The notes beneath the pieces are model-generated. The model saw only the letters and a program-made list of their open reading frames with translations. It did not search any database and was not told the DNA's origin. Positions 29,433 through 36,704 of a DNA stretch of 64,000 bases are shown here, piece by piece. Origin of the DNA: Paenibacillus algicola. GTDB taxonomy: Bacteria; Bacillota; Bacilli; Paenibacillales; Paenibacillaceae. Position 1 is the stretch's first letter. Each line of letters starts with the position of its first letter. Made by a program: the position numbers and the translations under genes. The stretch spans positions 1,670,501 to 1,734,500 of the forward strand of contig NZ_CP040396.1 of NCBI RefSeq assembly GCF_005577435.1, given 5' to 3'.

Positions 29433-30395
29433 ATGGTGTATATTGACCTGATCTTTCTAGTGAACCTGATTATTGATGGATTGCTGCTAGCTTTGACTGC
29501 CTGGATGCGCAAAATCAAGCCCAAGCGCTGGCGACTGCTGCTGTCGGCATTCACGGGCGCCATGTATGTTCTGATGATGTTTCTGCCGCCGTTCAGCTTT
29601 TTGTTTACCTTTGTGATCAAGTTCGTGCTCTCTCTGGCCATGCTATGGATCGCTTTCGGCTTCGTCAGCCTGCAAAGCTACCTGCGCAATCTGGGCACGT
29701 TCTATATGGTCAACTTCGCTGCTGCGGGCGGAATCGTGGGCTTTCATTATTTGCTGCAGAGCTCGGGTGAATTGTTCAGCGGAATATGGTATACGGCCTC
29801 GGGAGGGCTTACCTTTGAGTTAAAAATCAGCTTTTGGTTTATTGCGATCGGTTTTTTTGCGGCGATTACCTTGTTTCGTGCGGTTCAGACAAGCAGGCGC
29901 CAGGTGGAGCAGCGGGAAACGCTGCTAGGAGAGGTTACCGTAGTCATGGGGGACGTTACGGTGTCCTGCACGGGGCTGCTGGATACAGGCAATCAGCTGA
30001 GTGATCCGCTTACCCGTATGCCCGTCATGGTCATGGAGGCTTCGCTGTGGGAAGAAAGCATACCGTCCTCCTGGAGAGCGAGACTGTCTGAACCGGACAA
30101 ACTTATCCTGGAGCTGGGCGAGGCTGCAGGGGAGCTGCAGGACCGCCTCCGGCTGGTTCCTTATCGCGGAATTAACCGCGGAGCGGCCTTTATGCTGGCG
30201 ATGAAGCCGGACCGCGCCCGGATTGTAATGAACGGCGAAGTGCATGAAAGCACGAGACTGCTGATCGGGCTTGATGGCGGAGCCTTATCCAGTGACGGCG
30301 CGTACCGGGCGATTATTCACCCGGAGCTGGCATCCAGCCCGGTGGAGGAAATCCGGAGCGAGAAGCCCAAGAGCGCGACTTCTAGCGCCATGTAA
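29433..30395 (+). CDS. spoIIGA: Pro-sigma-E processing peptidase SpoIIGA
   Basis: 320-residue membrane-embedded aspartic protease that removes the pro-sequence of sigma-E after a SpoIIR signal. About five hydrophobic segments fill residues 1-150; the cytoplasmic protease domain contains LLDTGNQLSDP with catalytic Asp184. ATG 29433 gives MVYIDLIFLVN, like the family start. The ribosome site is weak. It heads the spoIIGA-sigE operon. Confidence 0.93.
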   Translation: MVYIDLIFLVNLIIDGLLLALTAWMRKIKPKRWRLLLSAFTGAMYVLMMFLPPFSFLFTFVIKFVLSLAMLWIAFGFVSLQSYLRNLGTFYMVNFAAAGGIVGFHYLLQSSGELFSGIWYTASGGLTFELKISFWFIAIGFFAAITLFRAVQTSRRQVEQRETLLGEVTVVMGDVTVSCTGLLDTGNQLSDPLTRMPVMVMEASLWEESIPSSWRARLSEPDKLILELGEAAGELQDRLRLVPYRGINRGAAFMLAMKPDRARIVMNGEVHESTRLLIGLDGGALSSDGAYRAIIHPELASSPVEEIRSEKPKSATSSAM

Positions 30396-30403
30396 AAAGA
30401 AAA

Positions 30404-30504
30404 CGAAGAAATGCCAGGTTTATGCTTACGAAGTTAGCATTTCTCCTTCGAAGAAATGCCAGGTTTATGCTTACGAAGTCAGCATTTCTTCTTCGAAGAA
30501 ATGC
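30404..30504 (+). repeat. 45-bp tandem repeat forming hairpins before sigE
   Basis: Units at 30404-30448 and 30449-30493 differ at two positions, and a third partial unit (CGAAGAAATGC) runs 30494-30504. Each unit starts with GAAGAAATGC and ends with GCATTTCTTC or GCATTTCTCC, so neighbouring arms form perfect hairpins. The last one, GCATTTCTTC-TTC-GAAGAAATGC, is followed by TTTT and then the AGGAGG of sigE. No gene occupies this gap. Confidence 0.85.
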
Positions 30505-30522
30505 TTTTAGGAGGACAAAAAA

Positions 30523-31245
30523 ATGCCCGTCAAATGGAGATTAGCGCTGCAGCTGCAGTATTACCGTGTTCTGTTCTTGCTCGGCCTCAAAAGCCAGGAG
30601 GTCTACTACATTGGAGGCAGTGAGGCCCTGCCGCCCCCTTTGACCCGGGAGGAAGAGGAATACCTCCTCAAGAAGCTGCCCACCGGGGACGCCGCCATCC
30701 GGGCGATGCTGATCGAACGCAACCTCCGGCTGGTCGTGTACATCGCGCGTAAATTCGAGAACACCGGCATTAACATTGAGGATCTGGTGTCAATCGGAGC
30801 GATCGGCTTGATCAAGGCGGTGAATACGTTCGATCCGGAGAAGAAGATCAAGCTGGCGACCTATGCCTCACGCTGTATTGAGAACGAGATCCTGATGTAT
30901 CTCAGACGCAATAACAAAACGCGAAGCGAGGTATCTTTTGACGAGCCGCTGAACATCGACTGGGACGGCAATGAGCTGCTTCTCTCTGATGTGCTCGGCA
31001 CGGAGAATGATACCATTTACCGCAACATTGAGGAGCAGGTAGACCGCAAGCTGCTGCAGAAGGCGCTGGATAAGCTGAGCGACCGGGAACGGCTTATTAT
31101 GGAGCTGCGCTTTGGCCTGCAGGATGGAGAAGAGAAGACGCAGAAGGACGTCGCGGATCTGCTCGGCATTTCCCAGTCATACATATCTCGATTGGAGAAA
31201 AGGATCATTAAGCGGCTGCGTAAGGAATTCAACAAGATGGTTTAG
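30523..31245 (+). CDS. sigE: Mother-cell sigma factor, pro-sigma-E
   Basis: 240-residue sigma-70 family factor made as an inactive precursor. The first ~28 residues are the membrane-binding pro-sequence, ending near [14 protein letters not shown], the cleavage region. Region 2 contains [17 protein letters not shown] and [14 protein letters not shown]; region 4.2 has the [20 protein letters not shown] helix-turn-helix. It directs early mother-cell transcription. TTTTAGGAGG supports ATG 30523. Confidence 0.96.
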   Translation: MPVKWRLALQLQYYRVLFLLGLKSQEVYYIGGSEALPPPLTREEEEYLLKKLPTGDAAIRAMLIERNLRLVVYIARKFENTGINIEDLVSIGAIGLIKAVNTFDPEKKIKLATYASRCIENEILMYLRRNNKTRSEVSFDEPLNIDWDGNELLLSDVLGTENDTIYRNIEEQVDRKLLQKALDKLSDRERLIMELRFGLQDGEEKTQKDVADLLGISQSYISRLEKRIIKRLRKEFNKMV

Positions 31246-31271
31246 ATGGAAAAGGAAAGGAATAAAATGAG

Positions 31272-31313
31272 CCCCTCAGGAGATAATGTACAGTAATGTT
31301 TCTCCTTGGGAGG
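31272..31313 (+). promoter_or_regulatory. Leader hairpin overlapping the sigG ribosome site
   Basis: CCC..AGGAGA (31272-31283) can pair with TCTCCTTGGG (31301-31310) over a 17-base loop. The downstream arm runs into the GGGAGG ribosome site of sigG (31308-31313). In B. subtilis a leader hairpin is reported to limit sigG translation, so this may be an equivalent device; the pairing is seen, the function is inferred. Confidence 0.5.
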
Positions 31314-31323
31314 TTTAGTCAGC

Positions 31324-32106
31324 ATGACTCGAAACAAAGTTGAGATTTGCGGTGTGGATACGGCCAAACTGCCGGTTCTGACCAATGCAGAAATGAGGCA
31401 TCTGTTCCACGAGCTTCAGCAGAATCATGACCGGTCAGCCAGAGAGAAATTAGTGAATGGCAACCTGCGGCTCGTGCTCAGTGTCATTCAGCGCTTTAAC
31501 AATCGCGGTGAATTTGTCGATGATCTGTTCCAGGTAGGCTGTATCGGCCTGATGAAAGCCATTGATAATTTCGATCTTTCCCAAAATGTCAAGTTTTCAA
31601 CGTATGCCGTCCCGATGATCATTGGCGAAATCCGGCGCTACCTGAGGGACAATAATCCGATCCGCGTCTCCCGTTCACTGCGCGACATTGCGTATAAGGC
31701 GCTGCAGATTCGGGATCAGCTGACCAATGTGAATTCACGGGAACCGACGATTTTTGAAATCTCGGAGGCGCTTAATGTTCCGAAGGAGGATGTGGTGTTC
31801 GCGCTGGACGCCATCCAGGACCCGGTTTCACTGTTCGAACCCATTTATCATGACGGCGGAGACCCCATCTACGTGATGGATCAGATCAGTGATGACAAGA
31901 ATAAGGATATTACCTGGATTGAAGAGATTGCACTGCGCGAGGCGATGCACAAGCTGGGACAACGGGAGAAAATGATCCTGTCAATGCGCTTCTACGAAGG
32001 CAAAACCCAAATGGAGGTCGCCGACGAAATCGGCATTTCACAGGCCCAGGTGTCCCGTCTTGAAAAGTCCGCCATCAAGCAGATGCAAAAGCACGTTAAA
32101 ACTTAA
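31324..32106 (+). CDS. sigG: Forespore sigma factor sigma-G
   Basis: 260-residue sigma-70 family factor, same length as B. subtilis SigG, beginning MTRNKVEICGVDTAKLP as that family does. Region 2 (NLRLVLSVIQRFNNRGE, DDLFQVGCIGLMKAI) and region 4 (TQMEVADEIGISQAQVSRLE) are intact. It drives late forespore transcription. ATG 31324 lies nine bases after GGGAGG; the in-frame upstream ATG at 31306 overlaps the ribosome site. A SigF-like GTTTA stretch at 31240-31244 is too weak to call. Confidence 0.96.
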   Translation: MTRNKVEICGVDTAKLPVLTNAEMRHLFHELQQNHDRSAREKLVNGNLRLVLSVIQRFNNRGEFVDDLFQVGCIGLMKAIDNFDLSQNVKFSTYAVPMIIGEIRRYLRDNNPIRVSRSLRDIAYKALQIRDQLTNVNSREPTIFEISEALNVPKEDVVFALDAIQDPVSLFEPIYHDGGDPIYVMDQISDDKNKDITWIEEIALREAMHKLGQREKMILSMRFYEGKTQMEVADEIGISQAQVSRLEKSAIKQMQKHVKT

Positions 32107-32145
32107 TAGCCCATTTGACATGCAATAGGTCCTCTATAACAGCTG

Positions 32146-32172
32146 CGATCCCGGTAAACGGGATCGTTTTTT
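32146..32172 (+). terminator. Terminator after sigG
   Basis: CGATCCCG (32146-32153) pairs with CGGGATCG (32159-32166) over a five-base loop, followed by TTTTTT. Confidence 0.9.
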
Positions 32173-32259
32173 ATGTCTGAAAGAAGCTTATTTCCTGCCC
32201 TGACGTCATATAGTGGTAGCAGTACGACAATACGAGAACCAGATGGTGGGGAAAAGGAT

Positions 32260-32574
32260 ATGAAGATTTCTGATTTTCAGACAAAGGACGTTATCAATAT
32301 TGTGGATGGCAGGCGGCTTGGTCAGGTCAGCGATCTGGAGCTTGATTTAAGGCAGGGGCGCATTGACGCCATTGTCGTCCCCAGCTACGGTAAATTTATG
32401 GGGCTGTTTGGCGGGGGAAGCGACCTTATTATACCTTGGCGCAATATCGTCAAGATCGGGTCCGATGTCGTGCTGGTCAAGATGGAAGAAGTCCGCAAGA
32501 CCGTGGAAGAGCCGAGTGCAGAGACCTATCTGGAGACACCGGAGACACAGCGCCGGGATCGAAAAATGTATTGA
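32260..32574 (+). CDS. ylmC: YlmC/YmxH family PRC-barrel sporulation protein
   Basis: 104-residue protein of the PRC-barrel fold, beginning MKISDFQTKDVINIVDGRRLG. The family (YlmC/YmxH) sits after sigG in many Bacilli and is expressed during sporulation, function not defined. ATG 32260 follows GGGGAAAAGGAT; the longer reading from 32173 begins in the sigG terminator. It ends just before a small hairpin and the ylmD gene. Confidence 0.85.
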   Translation: MKISDFQTKDVINIVDGRRLGQVSDLELDLRQGRIDAIVVPSYGKFMGLFGGGSDLIIPWRNIVKIGSDVVLVKMEEVRKTVEEPSAETYLETPETQRRDRKMY

Positions 32575-32579
32575 GAGCT

Positions 32580-32607
32580 GAGCTGCGATGTAGCGCAGCT
32601 CATTTTC
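32580..32607 (+). terminator. Hairpin after ylmC, possible weak terminator
   Basis: GAGCTGCG (32580-32587) pairs with CGCAGCTC (32594-32601) over six bases, followed by ATTTTCT. The T run is interrupted, so read-through to ylmD is likely. Confidence 0.5.
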
Positions 32608-32637
32608 TGGTACACTGATGTTGAGGTGAGTGGAGAA

Positions 32638-33486
32638 ATGGATGCATTCAAACAGCAGGAGCCAAAGACGCCGCTGCACTTTACGCTTTCTTCCTGGGAT
32701 CAAGAAGAAGGCGGCATAACTGCCGGCTTTACCGGCCGCAGGGGTGGTCTTGGAACGGCTCCGTACGATACATTGAATTTGGCGTTTCACGTCGGGGATG
32801 ATCATGATACCGTCATCCATAACCGCCGTATGCTGGCAGAACACCTCGGCTTTACCCTGCAGGACTGGACCTGCGCCGAGCAGGTGCATGGACGCAGGAT
32901 TGCCGTCATTGGGGAGATGGATCGCGGAGCGGGCAGCACCGGCCGCCATACAGCCATTCAGGATAGTGATGGCCTGCTGACAGACGTTCCGGGGGTGCTG
33001 CTGACTTCTTTTTATGCCGACTGTGTGCCCTTGTATTTCCTGGACCCGGTACGCGGTGTTGTGGGTCTGGCTCATGCCGGCTGGAAAGGGACCGTATCCG
33101 GTATCGCTGAAGCCATGGTTGAGCGGATGAATGAGCATTACGGCAGCCGCTCGGCTGACATCCGGTGCGCCATTGGGCCCTCGATCGGGATGTGCTGCTA
33201 CGAGGTGGATCAGGTGGTCATGGACCGGATTGCCGGGCTGCAGCTTTCGCGAGAGCGACAGGAACGCCCGAGGGAACCTTTTTTTGAGGAAAAAGGCGGC
33301 GGTAAGACGATGCTAAACTTGAAAGAAATAAACAGACACATTATGATAAAAGCAGGAATATTGGCGGATCATATCGAATGTACTACATGGTGCACGAGCT
33401 GCCGCAATGACTTGTTTTTCTCATACCGGAAGGACGGCGGCGTTACAGGACGCATGGCTAGCTGGATGGGAATCAGAAAGAGGTGA
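32638..33486 (+). CDS. ylmD: YfiH/PgeF-type multicopper-fold nucleoside phosphorylase
   Basis: 282-residue member of the YfiH/LACC1 family (polyphenol oxidase fold), which acts as purine nucleoside phosphorylase and adenosine deaminase and, in E. coli, corrects peptidoglycan editing errors. Metal-ligand blocks are CAEQVHG (His), FYADCVPLYFLDP (Cys) and LAHAGWKGT (His). ATG 32638 lies seven bases after GAGGTGAG; GTG 32626 is inside it. Part of the ylmC-H string near sepF. Confidence 0.88.
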   Translation: MDAFKQQEPKTPLHFTLSSWDQEEGGITAGFTGRRGGLGTAPYDTLNLAFHVGDDHDTVIHNRRMLAEHLGFTLQDWTCAEQVHGRRIAVIGEMDRGAGSTGRHTAIQDSDGLLTDVPGVLLTSFYADCVPLYFLDPVRGVVGLAHAGWKGTVSGIAEAMVERMNEHYGSRSADIRCAIGPSIGMCCYEVDQVVMDRIAGLQLSRERQERPREPFFEEKGGGKTMLNLKEINRHIMIKAGILADHIECTTWCTSCRNDLFFSYRKDGGVTGRMASWMGIRKR

Positions 33487-33494
33487 GCTTTCCC

Positions 33495-34175
33495 TTGGGT
33501 TTGAAAGAGCGCGTAGACCTGGTAGAGCAGCGGATCAGCGAGGCCTGCCGGCGAAGCGGAAGATCGCGGAATGAGGTGAAGGTGATCGCCGTGACGAAAT
33601 ATGTCTCGACAGCGATGACCGAAGAGGTGCTTCAAGAAGGCATCGTTCACATTGGCGAGAACCGCTGGCAGACTGCTGAGGAGAAATGGCGTGCTTTGGG
33701 AGAGCGGGGGATTTGGCATTTTATCGGCCATCTTCAGAGCAATAAGGTGAAGGATGTCATCGGCAAGTTTTCATATATTCATTCGCTGGACAGGCTTTCC
33801 CTGGCCAAGGAGCTCGACCGGCGGGCCGAGCAGCTGGACCTGACCGTATCCGCTTTGGTTCAGGTCAATATTTCAGGCGAGTCCACCAAATACGGACTGA
33901 AGCCGGAACAGGCCGCTGACTTTCTTAAAGCATTGAGCGGCATGAAGCATATTCAGGTTCAGGGTTTAATGACCATGGCTCCTTATGAATCGTCTGCAGA
34001 GGATACAAGACCGGTATTCCGCGGATTGAGACAGCTAAGAGACGAGTTGAACAGACAGGCGCTGACGCCGGAGCCAATGACGGAGCTTTCGATGGGAATG
34101 TCTAATGATTTCGAGGTCGCCATTGAAGAAGGAGCGACTTGGGTGCGTCTGGGCTCTATTTTAGTGGGAAAGTAG
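33495..34175 (+). CDS. ylmE: PLP-binding protein YggS/YlmE
   Basis: 226-residue PLP-binding TIM-barrel protein that keeps vitamin B6 and amino-acid pools in balance; no reaction is established. The PLP lysine lies in VIAVTKYVS (about residue 35); HFIGHLQSNK and GLMTM..Y are family blocks, and the C-terminal MGMSNDFEVAIEEGATWVR is diagnostic. TTG 33495 has GAGGTGAG at 33480-33487; GTG 33483 is the alternative. It overlaps no neighbour and precedes sepF by 12 bases. Confidence 0.92.
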   Translation: MGLKERVDLVEQRISEACRRSGRSRNEVKVIAVTKYVSTAMTEEVLQEGIVHIGENRWQTAEEKWRALGERGIWHFIGHLQSNKVKDVIGKFSYIHSLDRLSLAKELDRRAEQLDLTVSALVQVNISGESTKYGLKPEQAADFLKALSGMKHIQVQGLMTMAPYESSAEDTRPVFRGLRQLRDELNRQALTPEPMTELSMGMSNDFEVAIEEGATWVRLGSILVGK

Positions 34176-34187
34176 GAGGAATGCTTC

Positions 34188-34625
34188 ATGGGTGTGATGA
34201 ACCGGTTTATGAATTTCCTCGGCTTGCAGGAGGAAGAAGAGGTTGTGGAGCGTGAAGTGCTGGACGAGCCGGAGGAGCAGCCTCCGGTGGACAACCGTAG
34301 AAACCTTAAAGGCGGCAATGTGGTGAGTATACATTCTCAGAAAAATGTGAAGGTTGTATTAATCGAGCCCCGCTCCTATGAGGAGGCGCAGGAAATTGCA
34401 GATCAGCTGAAATCCTACCGCTCGGTCGTGGTCAATCTCCAGCGCGTACGGAATGATCAGGCCTTGAGAATCATAGATTTTCTAAGCGGAACGGTTTATG
34501 CTCTGGGAGGCGGGATTTCCAAGCTTGGTGGTAATATTTTTCTCTGCACCCCGGACACCGTAGAAATTCAGGGCTCCATCTCGGAAATTCTTGGTGAGGA
34601 GCACGAATATAACAGAATGAGGTGA
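34188..34625 (+). CDS. sepF: Cell division protein SepF
   Basis: 145-residue protein that binds FtsZ and curves it onto the membrane. The amphipathic N-terminal helix ([13 protein letters not shown]) inserts in the membrane; an acidic linker leads to the conserved domain starting at [18 protein letters not shown] (about residues 54-71), with [11 protein letters not shown] near the C-terminus. AGGAGG precedes ATG. It links the ylm cluster to the divisome. Confidence 0.95.
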   Translation: MGVMNRFMNFLGLQEEEEVVEREVLDEPEEQPPVDNRRNLKGGNVVSIHSQKNVKVVLIEPRSYEEAQEIADQLKSYRSVVVNLQRVRNDQALRIIDFLSGTVYALGGGISKLGGNIFLCTPDTVEIQGSISEILGEEHEYNRMR

Positions 34626-34632
34626 GTGTTGC

Positions 34633-34899
34633 TTGACAGGTCTTGTAAGCTTGGTAGATGTGTTATTTCAAATTTATTTCTATATGATTCTGGTCTATGT
34701 TCTTATGTCATGGCTGCCGAACGTGAGGGAGAGCTTTATTGGTGAGCTGCTGGGCAAGCTGGTAGAGCCATACCTGGCGCCTTTCCGCAGATTTATTCCG
34801 CCGATTGGCGGAATGCTGGATATTTCTCCGATTGTGGCCCTGTTCGTCTTGCGGCTGGCCCAGAACGGTGTATACGCCATTATTGGCTATCTAAGCTAA
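34633..34899 (+). CDS. ylmG: YggT family membrane protein YlmG
   Basis: 88-residue protein with two hydrophobic segments and the YggT signature SWLPNVRES...PYLAPFRRFIPPIGGMLDISPIVA. Function is not well defined; members affect membrane protein insertion and division. TTG 34633 follows GAGGTGAG by six bases. It keeps the sepF-ylmG-ylmH-divIVA order of Bacilli. Confidence 0.92.
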   Translation: MTGLVSLVDVLFQIYFYMILVYVLMSWLPNVRESFIGELLGKLVEPYLAPFRRFIPPIGGMLDISPIVALFVLRLAQNGVYAIIGYLS

Positions 34900-34933
34900 A
34901 CGTTATGAAGGTTAAGAAGGGACACGGGATAAG

Positions 34934-35719
34934 ATGATGCAGCCAGATATATACAACCATTTTCACCGGGATGAGCGTGATTTCGTGGACAAGGCCTGGG
35001 AATGGGTAGAGCATGCCGGCCAATATCACGAGGTGAAGCTGACGGATTTTCTGGATCCGCGCCAGCGCTATATTTTGGAGAGCCTGGCCCATCGCCATCC
35101 TGATGTCCATGTTTTTTTTGAGGGGGGGCATCCGGATGCGGAGAGAACGCGCGGCTGGGTGGCCCCGGATTACCGGGATCCTGCCGGAGAGGATTGGGGG
35201 CTGCAGGTGCTGTCTGTGACCTCAGGGGACCAGAAGTTTCTGGCGCTGGAGCATGGTGATTACATGGGCTCTATTCTGGGGCTTGGCATCAAGCGGTCCA
35301 AGATCGGAGATATTCATGTCTTGGAAGATGGCTGTCATGCTGTCGTAAGCGCTGATATTTCATCTTATCTGCACCTGAATTTAAGCCAGGTTCACCGGGT
35401 TCATGTGATGACAGAGATTCTGTCTGTGGAGAAGCTCCGCGTGAAGGAGACGAAGCTGCAGGAAATGGACCTGACAGTGGCGTCACTTCGGCTAGACGGC
35501 ATTAGCAGTGACGTTCACCGCATGAGCCGCGCCAAGATTCTCGACCCCATCAAGGCAGGACGATGCCGGGTCAACTGGAAGGTGGAGGAAGACCCTTCTG
35601 CGATCCTTAGTGACGGCGACATGGTTTCGATCCAGGGATTGGGAAGGTTTAAGGTGCTTGAAACCGGTGGGCTGACGAAAAAAGGGCGATACCGCGTCAA
35701 GGTCGGCAAATATACTTGA
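34934..35719 (+). CDS. ylmH: S4-domain RNA-binding protein YlmH
   Basis: 261-residue protein with a C-terminal S4 domain (about residues 181-240; VASLRLDGISSDVHRMSR). YlmH binds tRNA/ribosomes and has been implicated in rescue of stalled nascent chains. ATG 34934 or 34937 serves as the start (both present). It is followed by a short spacer and divIVA. Confidence 0.9.
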   Translation: MMQPDIYNHFHRDERDFVDKAWEWVEHAGQYHEVKLTDFLDPRQRYILESLAHRHPDVHVFFEGGHPDAERTRGWVAPDYRDPAGEDWGLQVLSVTSGDQKFLALEHGDYMGSILGLGIKRSKIGDIHVLEDGCHAVVSADISSYLHLNLSQVHRVHVMTEILSVEKLRVKETKLQEMDLTVASLRLDGISSDVHRMSRAKILDPIKAGRCRVNWKVEEDPSAILSDGDMVSIQGLGRFKVLETGGLTKKGRYRVKVGKYT

Positions 35720-35790
35720 GCCGTTTGAAGGAATTGCCGTTTTTTTGTCGAAAACCAAGAGCAAGCTCACATTTATAGGAGGTGGACATC

Positions 35791-36285
35791 ATGTCATTAA
35801 CGCCGCTGGATATACATAATAAGGAGTTTTCCCGCCGGCTCCGCGGTTATGACGAGGATGAGGTCAATGAGTTTCTGGACCAGGTCATTAAGGATTACGA
35901 GAGTGTGATCCGCGAGAACAAGGAAATGAAGAACCAGCTGATGGCTATGCAGGAGCGGCTGGATCATTTTATGAATATCGAAGAGACGCTGTCCAAGACG
36001 ATCATTGTTGCTCAGGAAGCGGCCGATGAGGTCAAGATTAATGCTAAGAAGGAAGCGGAGCTCATCGTGAAGGAATCGGAGAAGAATGCCGACCGGATTA
36101 TCAATGACGCCCTCGGGAAGTCACGGAAGATCGCGCTGGAGGTAGAGGAGCTCAAGAAGCAGGCGTCCATCTACCGTACACGCTTCCGCTCGTTGGTGGA
36201 GGCTCAGCTGGAGCTTCTGAAGCATGACGGGTGGGAATCGCTGGAGAAGCGTGAGCCAAGCCTGGAAACCCGGGAAGCTTACTAG
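35791..36285 (+). CDS. divIVA: Cell division and polar protein DivIVA
   Basis: 164-residue coiled-coil protein that binds curved membrane and positions division inhibitors and sporulation factors. The N-terminal MSLTPLDIHNKEFSRRLRGY, EVNEFLDQVI is the membrane-binding DivIVA domain; heptads follow to about residue 140. ATG 35791 has AGGAGGTG six bases upstream. Confidence 0.96.
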   Translation: MSLTPLDIHNKEFSRRLRGYDEDEVNEFLDQVIKDYESVIRENKEMKNQLMAMQERLDHFMNIEETLSKTIIVAQEAADEVKINAKKEAELIVKESEKNADRIINDALGKSRKIALEVEELKKQASIYRTRFRSLVEAQLELLKHDGWESLEKREPSLETREAY

Positions 36286-36298
36286 GAATACGCCAGAG

Positions 36299-36327
36299 TT
36301 GACATTTGGATGTAAAGGGACTATAAC
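36299..36327 (+). promoter_or_regulatory. Sigma-A promoter of ileS
   Basis: Perfect TTGACA (36299-36304), 17 bases, TATAAC (36322-36327), just after divIVA and ahead of the T-box leader. Confidence 0.88.
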
Positions 36328-36359
36328 TATTATCATAACTAGGAATGTATAGTGTGAAT

Positions 36360-36641
36360 TCGTTGATGGGATAAGTACTTTGGGACATCTGATCTCCAGA
36401 GAGTTGGCCGCGCGCTGAAAGCCAATGTTCAGACCTTAAAGGAAGATCCTCCCGGAGAAGCTGTGCCGAAGCAGTGTAAGAGCTTGTGGGTAGGCAGCAG
36501 CCGTATGACCGAACGTTACATCGGTACCATGCCCTTGAGCATGGACTTAAGGTGCCGTTGTGCAGTCAATGCAGCTACGGAATTAGGGTGGTCACGCGAG
36601 CGAAAGGTTCTCGTCCCTTACAGGGGCGGGGGCCTCTTTTT
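36360..36641 (+). ncRNA. T-box riboswitch controlling ileS
   Basis: The T-box core AGGGTGG (36585-36591) is followed by TCACGCGAGC; its TGGT would pair with the ACCA end of an uncharged tRNA. A terminator stem GGTTCTCGTCCCT/AGGGGCGGGGGCC (36606-36618 with 36622-36634) ends in TTTTT. The Stem I region includes GCTGAAAG and an ATC at 36446-36448 that may be the isoleucine specifier. Uncharged tRNA-Ile should stabilise the antiterminator and allow ileS transcription. Approximate boundaries. Confidence 0.85.
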
Positions 36642-36704
36642 GTGGATTTCTGCTGGAATAAACATGGAAATTTAACCTGCACAAGGAAAGGAAGAACGAC
36701 ACGT

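Noticed and set aside
30271-30510. Plus-strand frame encoding repeated KKCQVYAYEVSIS units
   Set aside because: It arises from the 45-bp tandem repeat and partly overlaps spoIIGA; no ribosome site and no independent sign of coding.
36463-36675. Reading frames starting inside the ileS leader
   Set aside because: The region is a structured T-box; the true ileS start with a ribosome site is ATG 36705.
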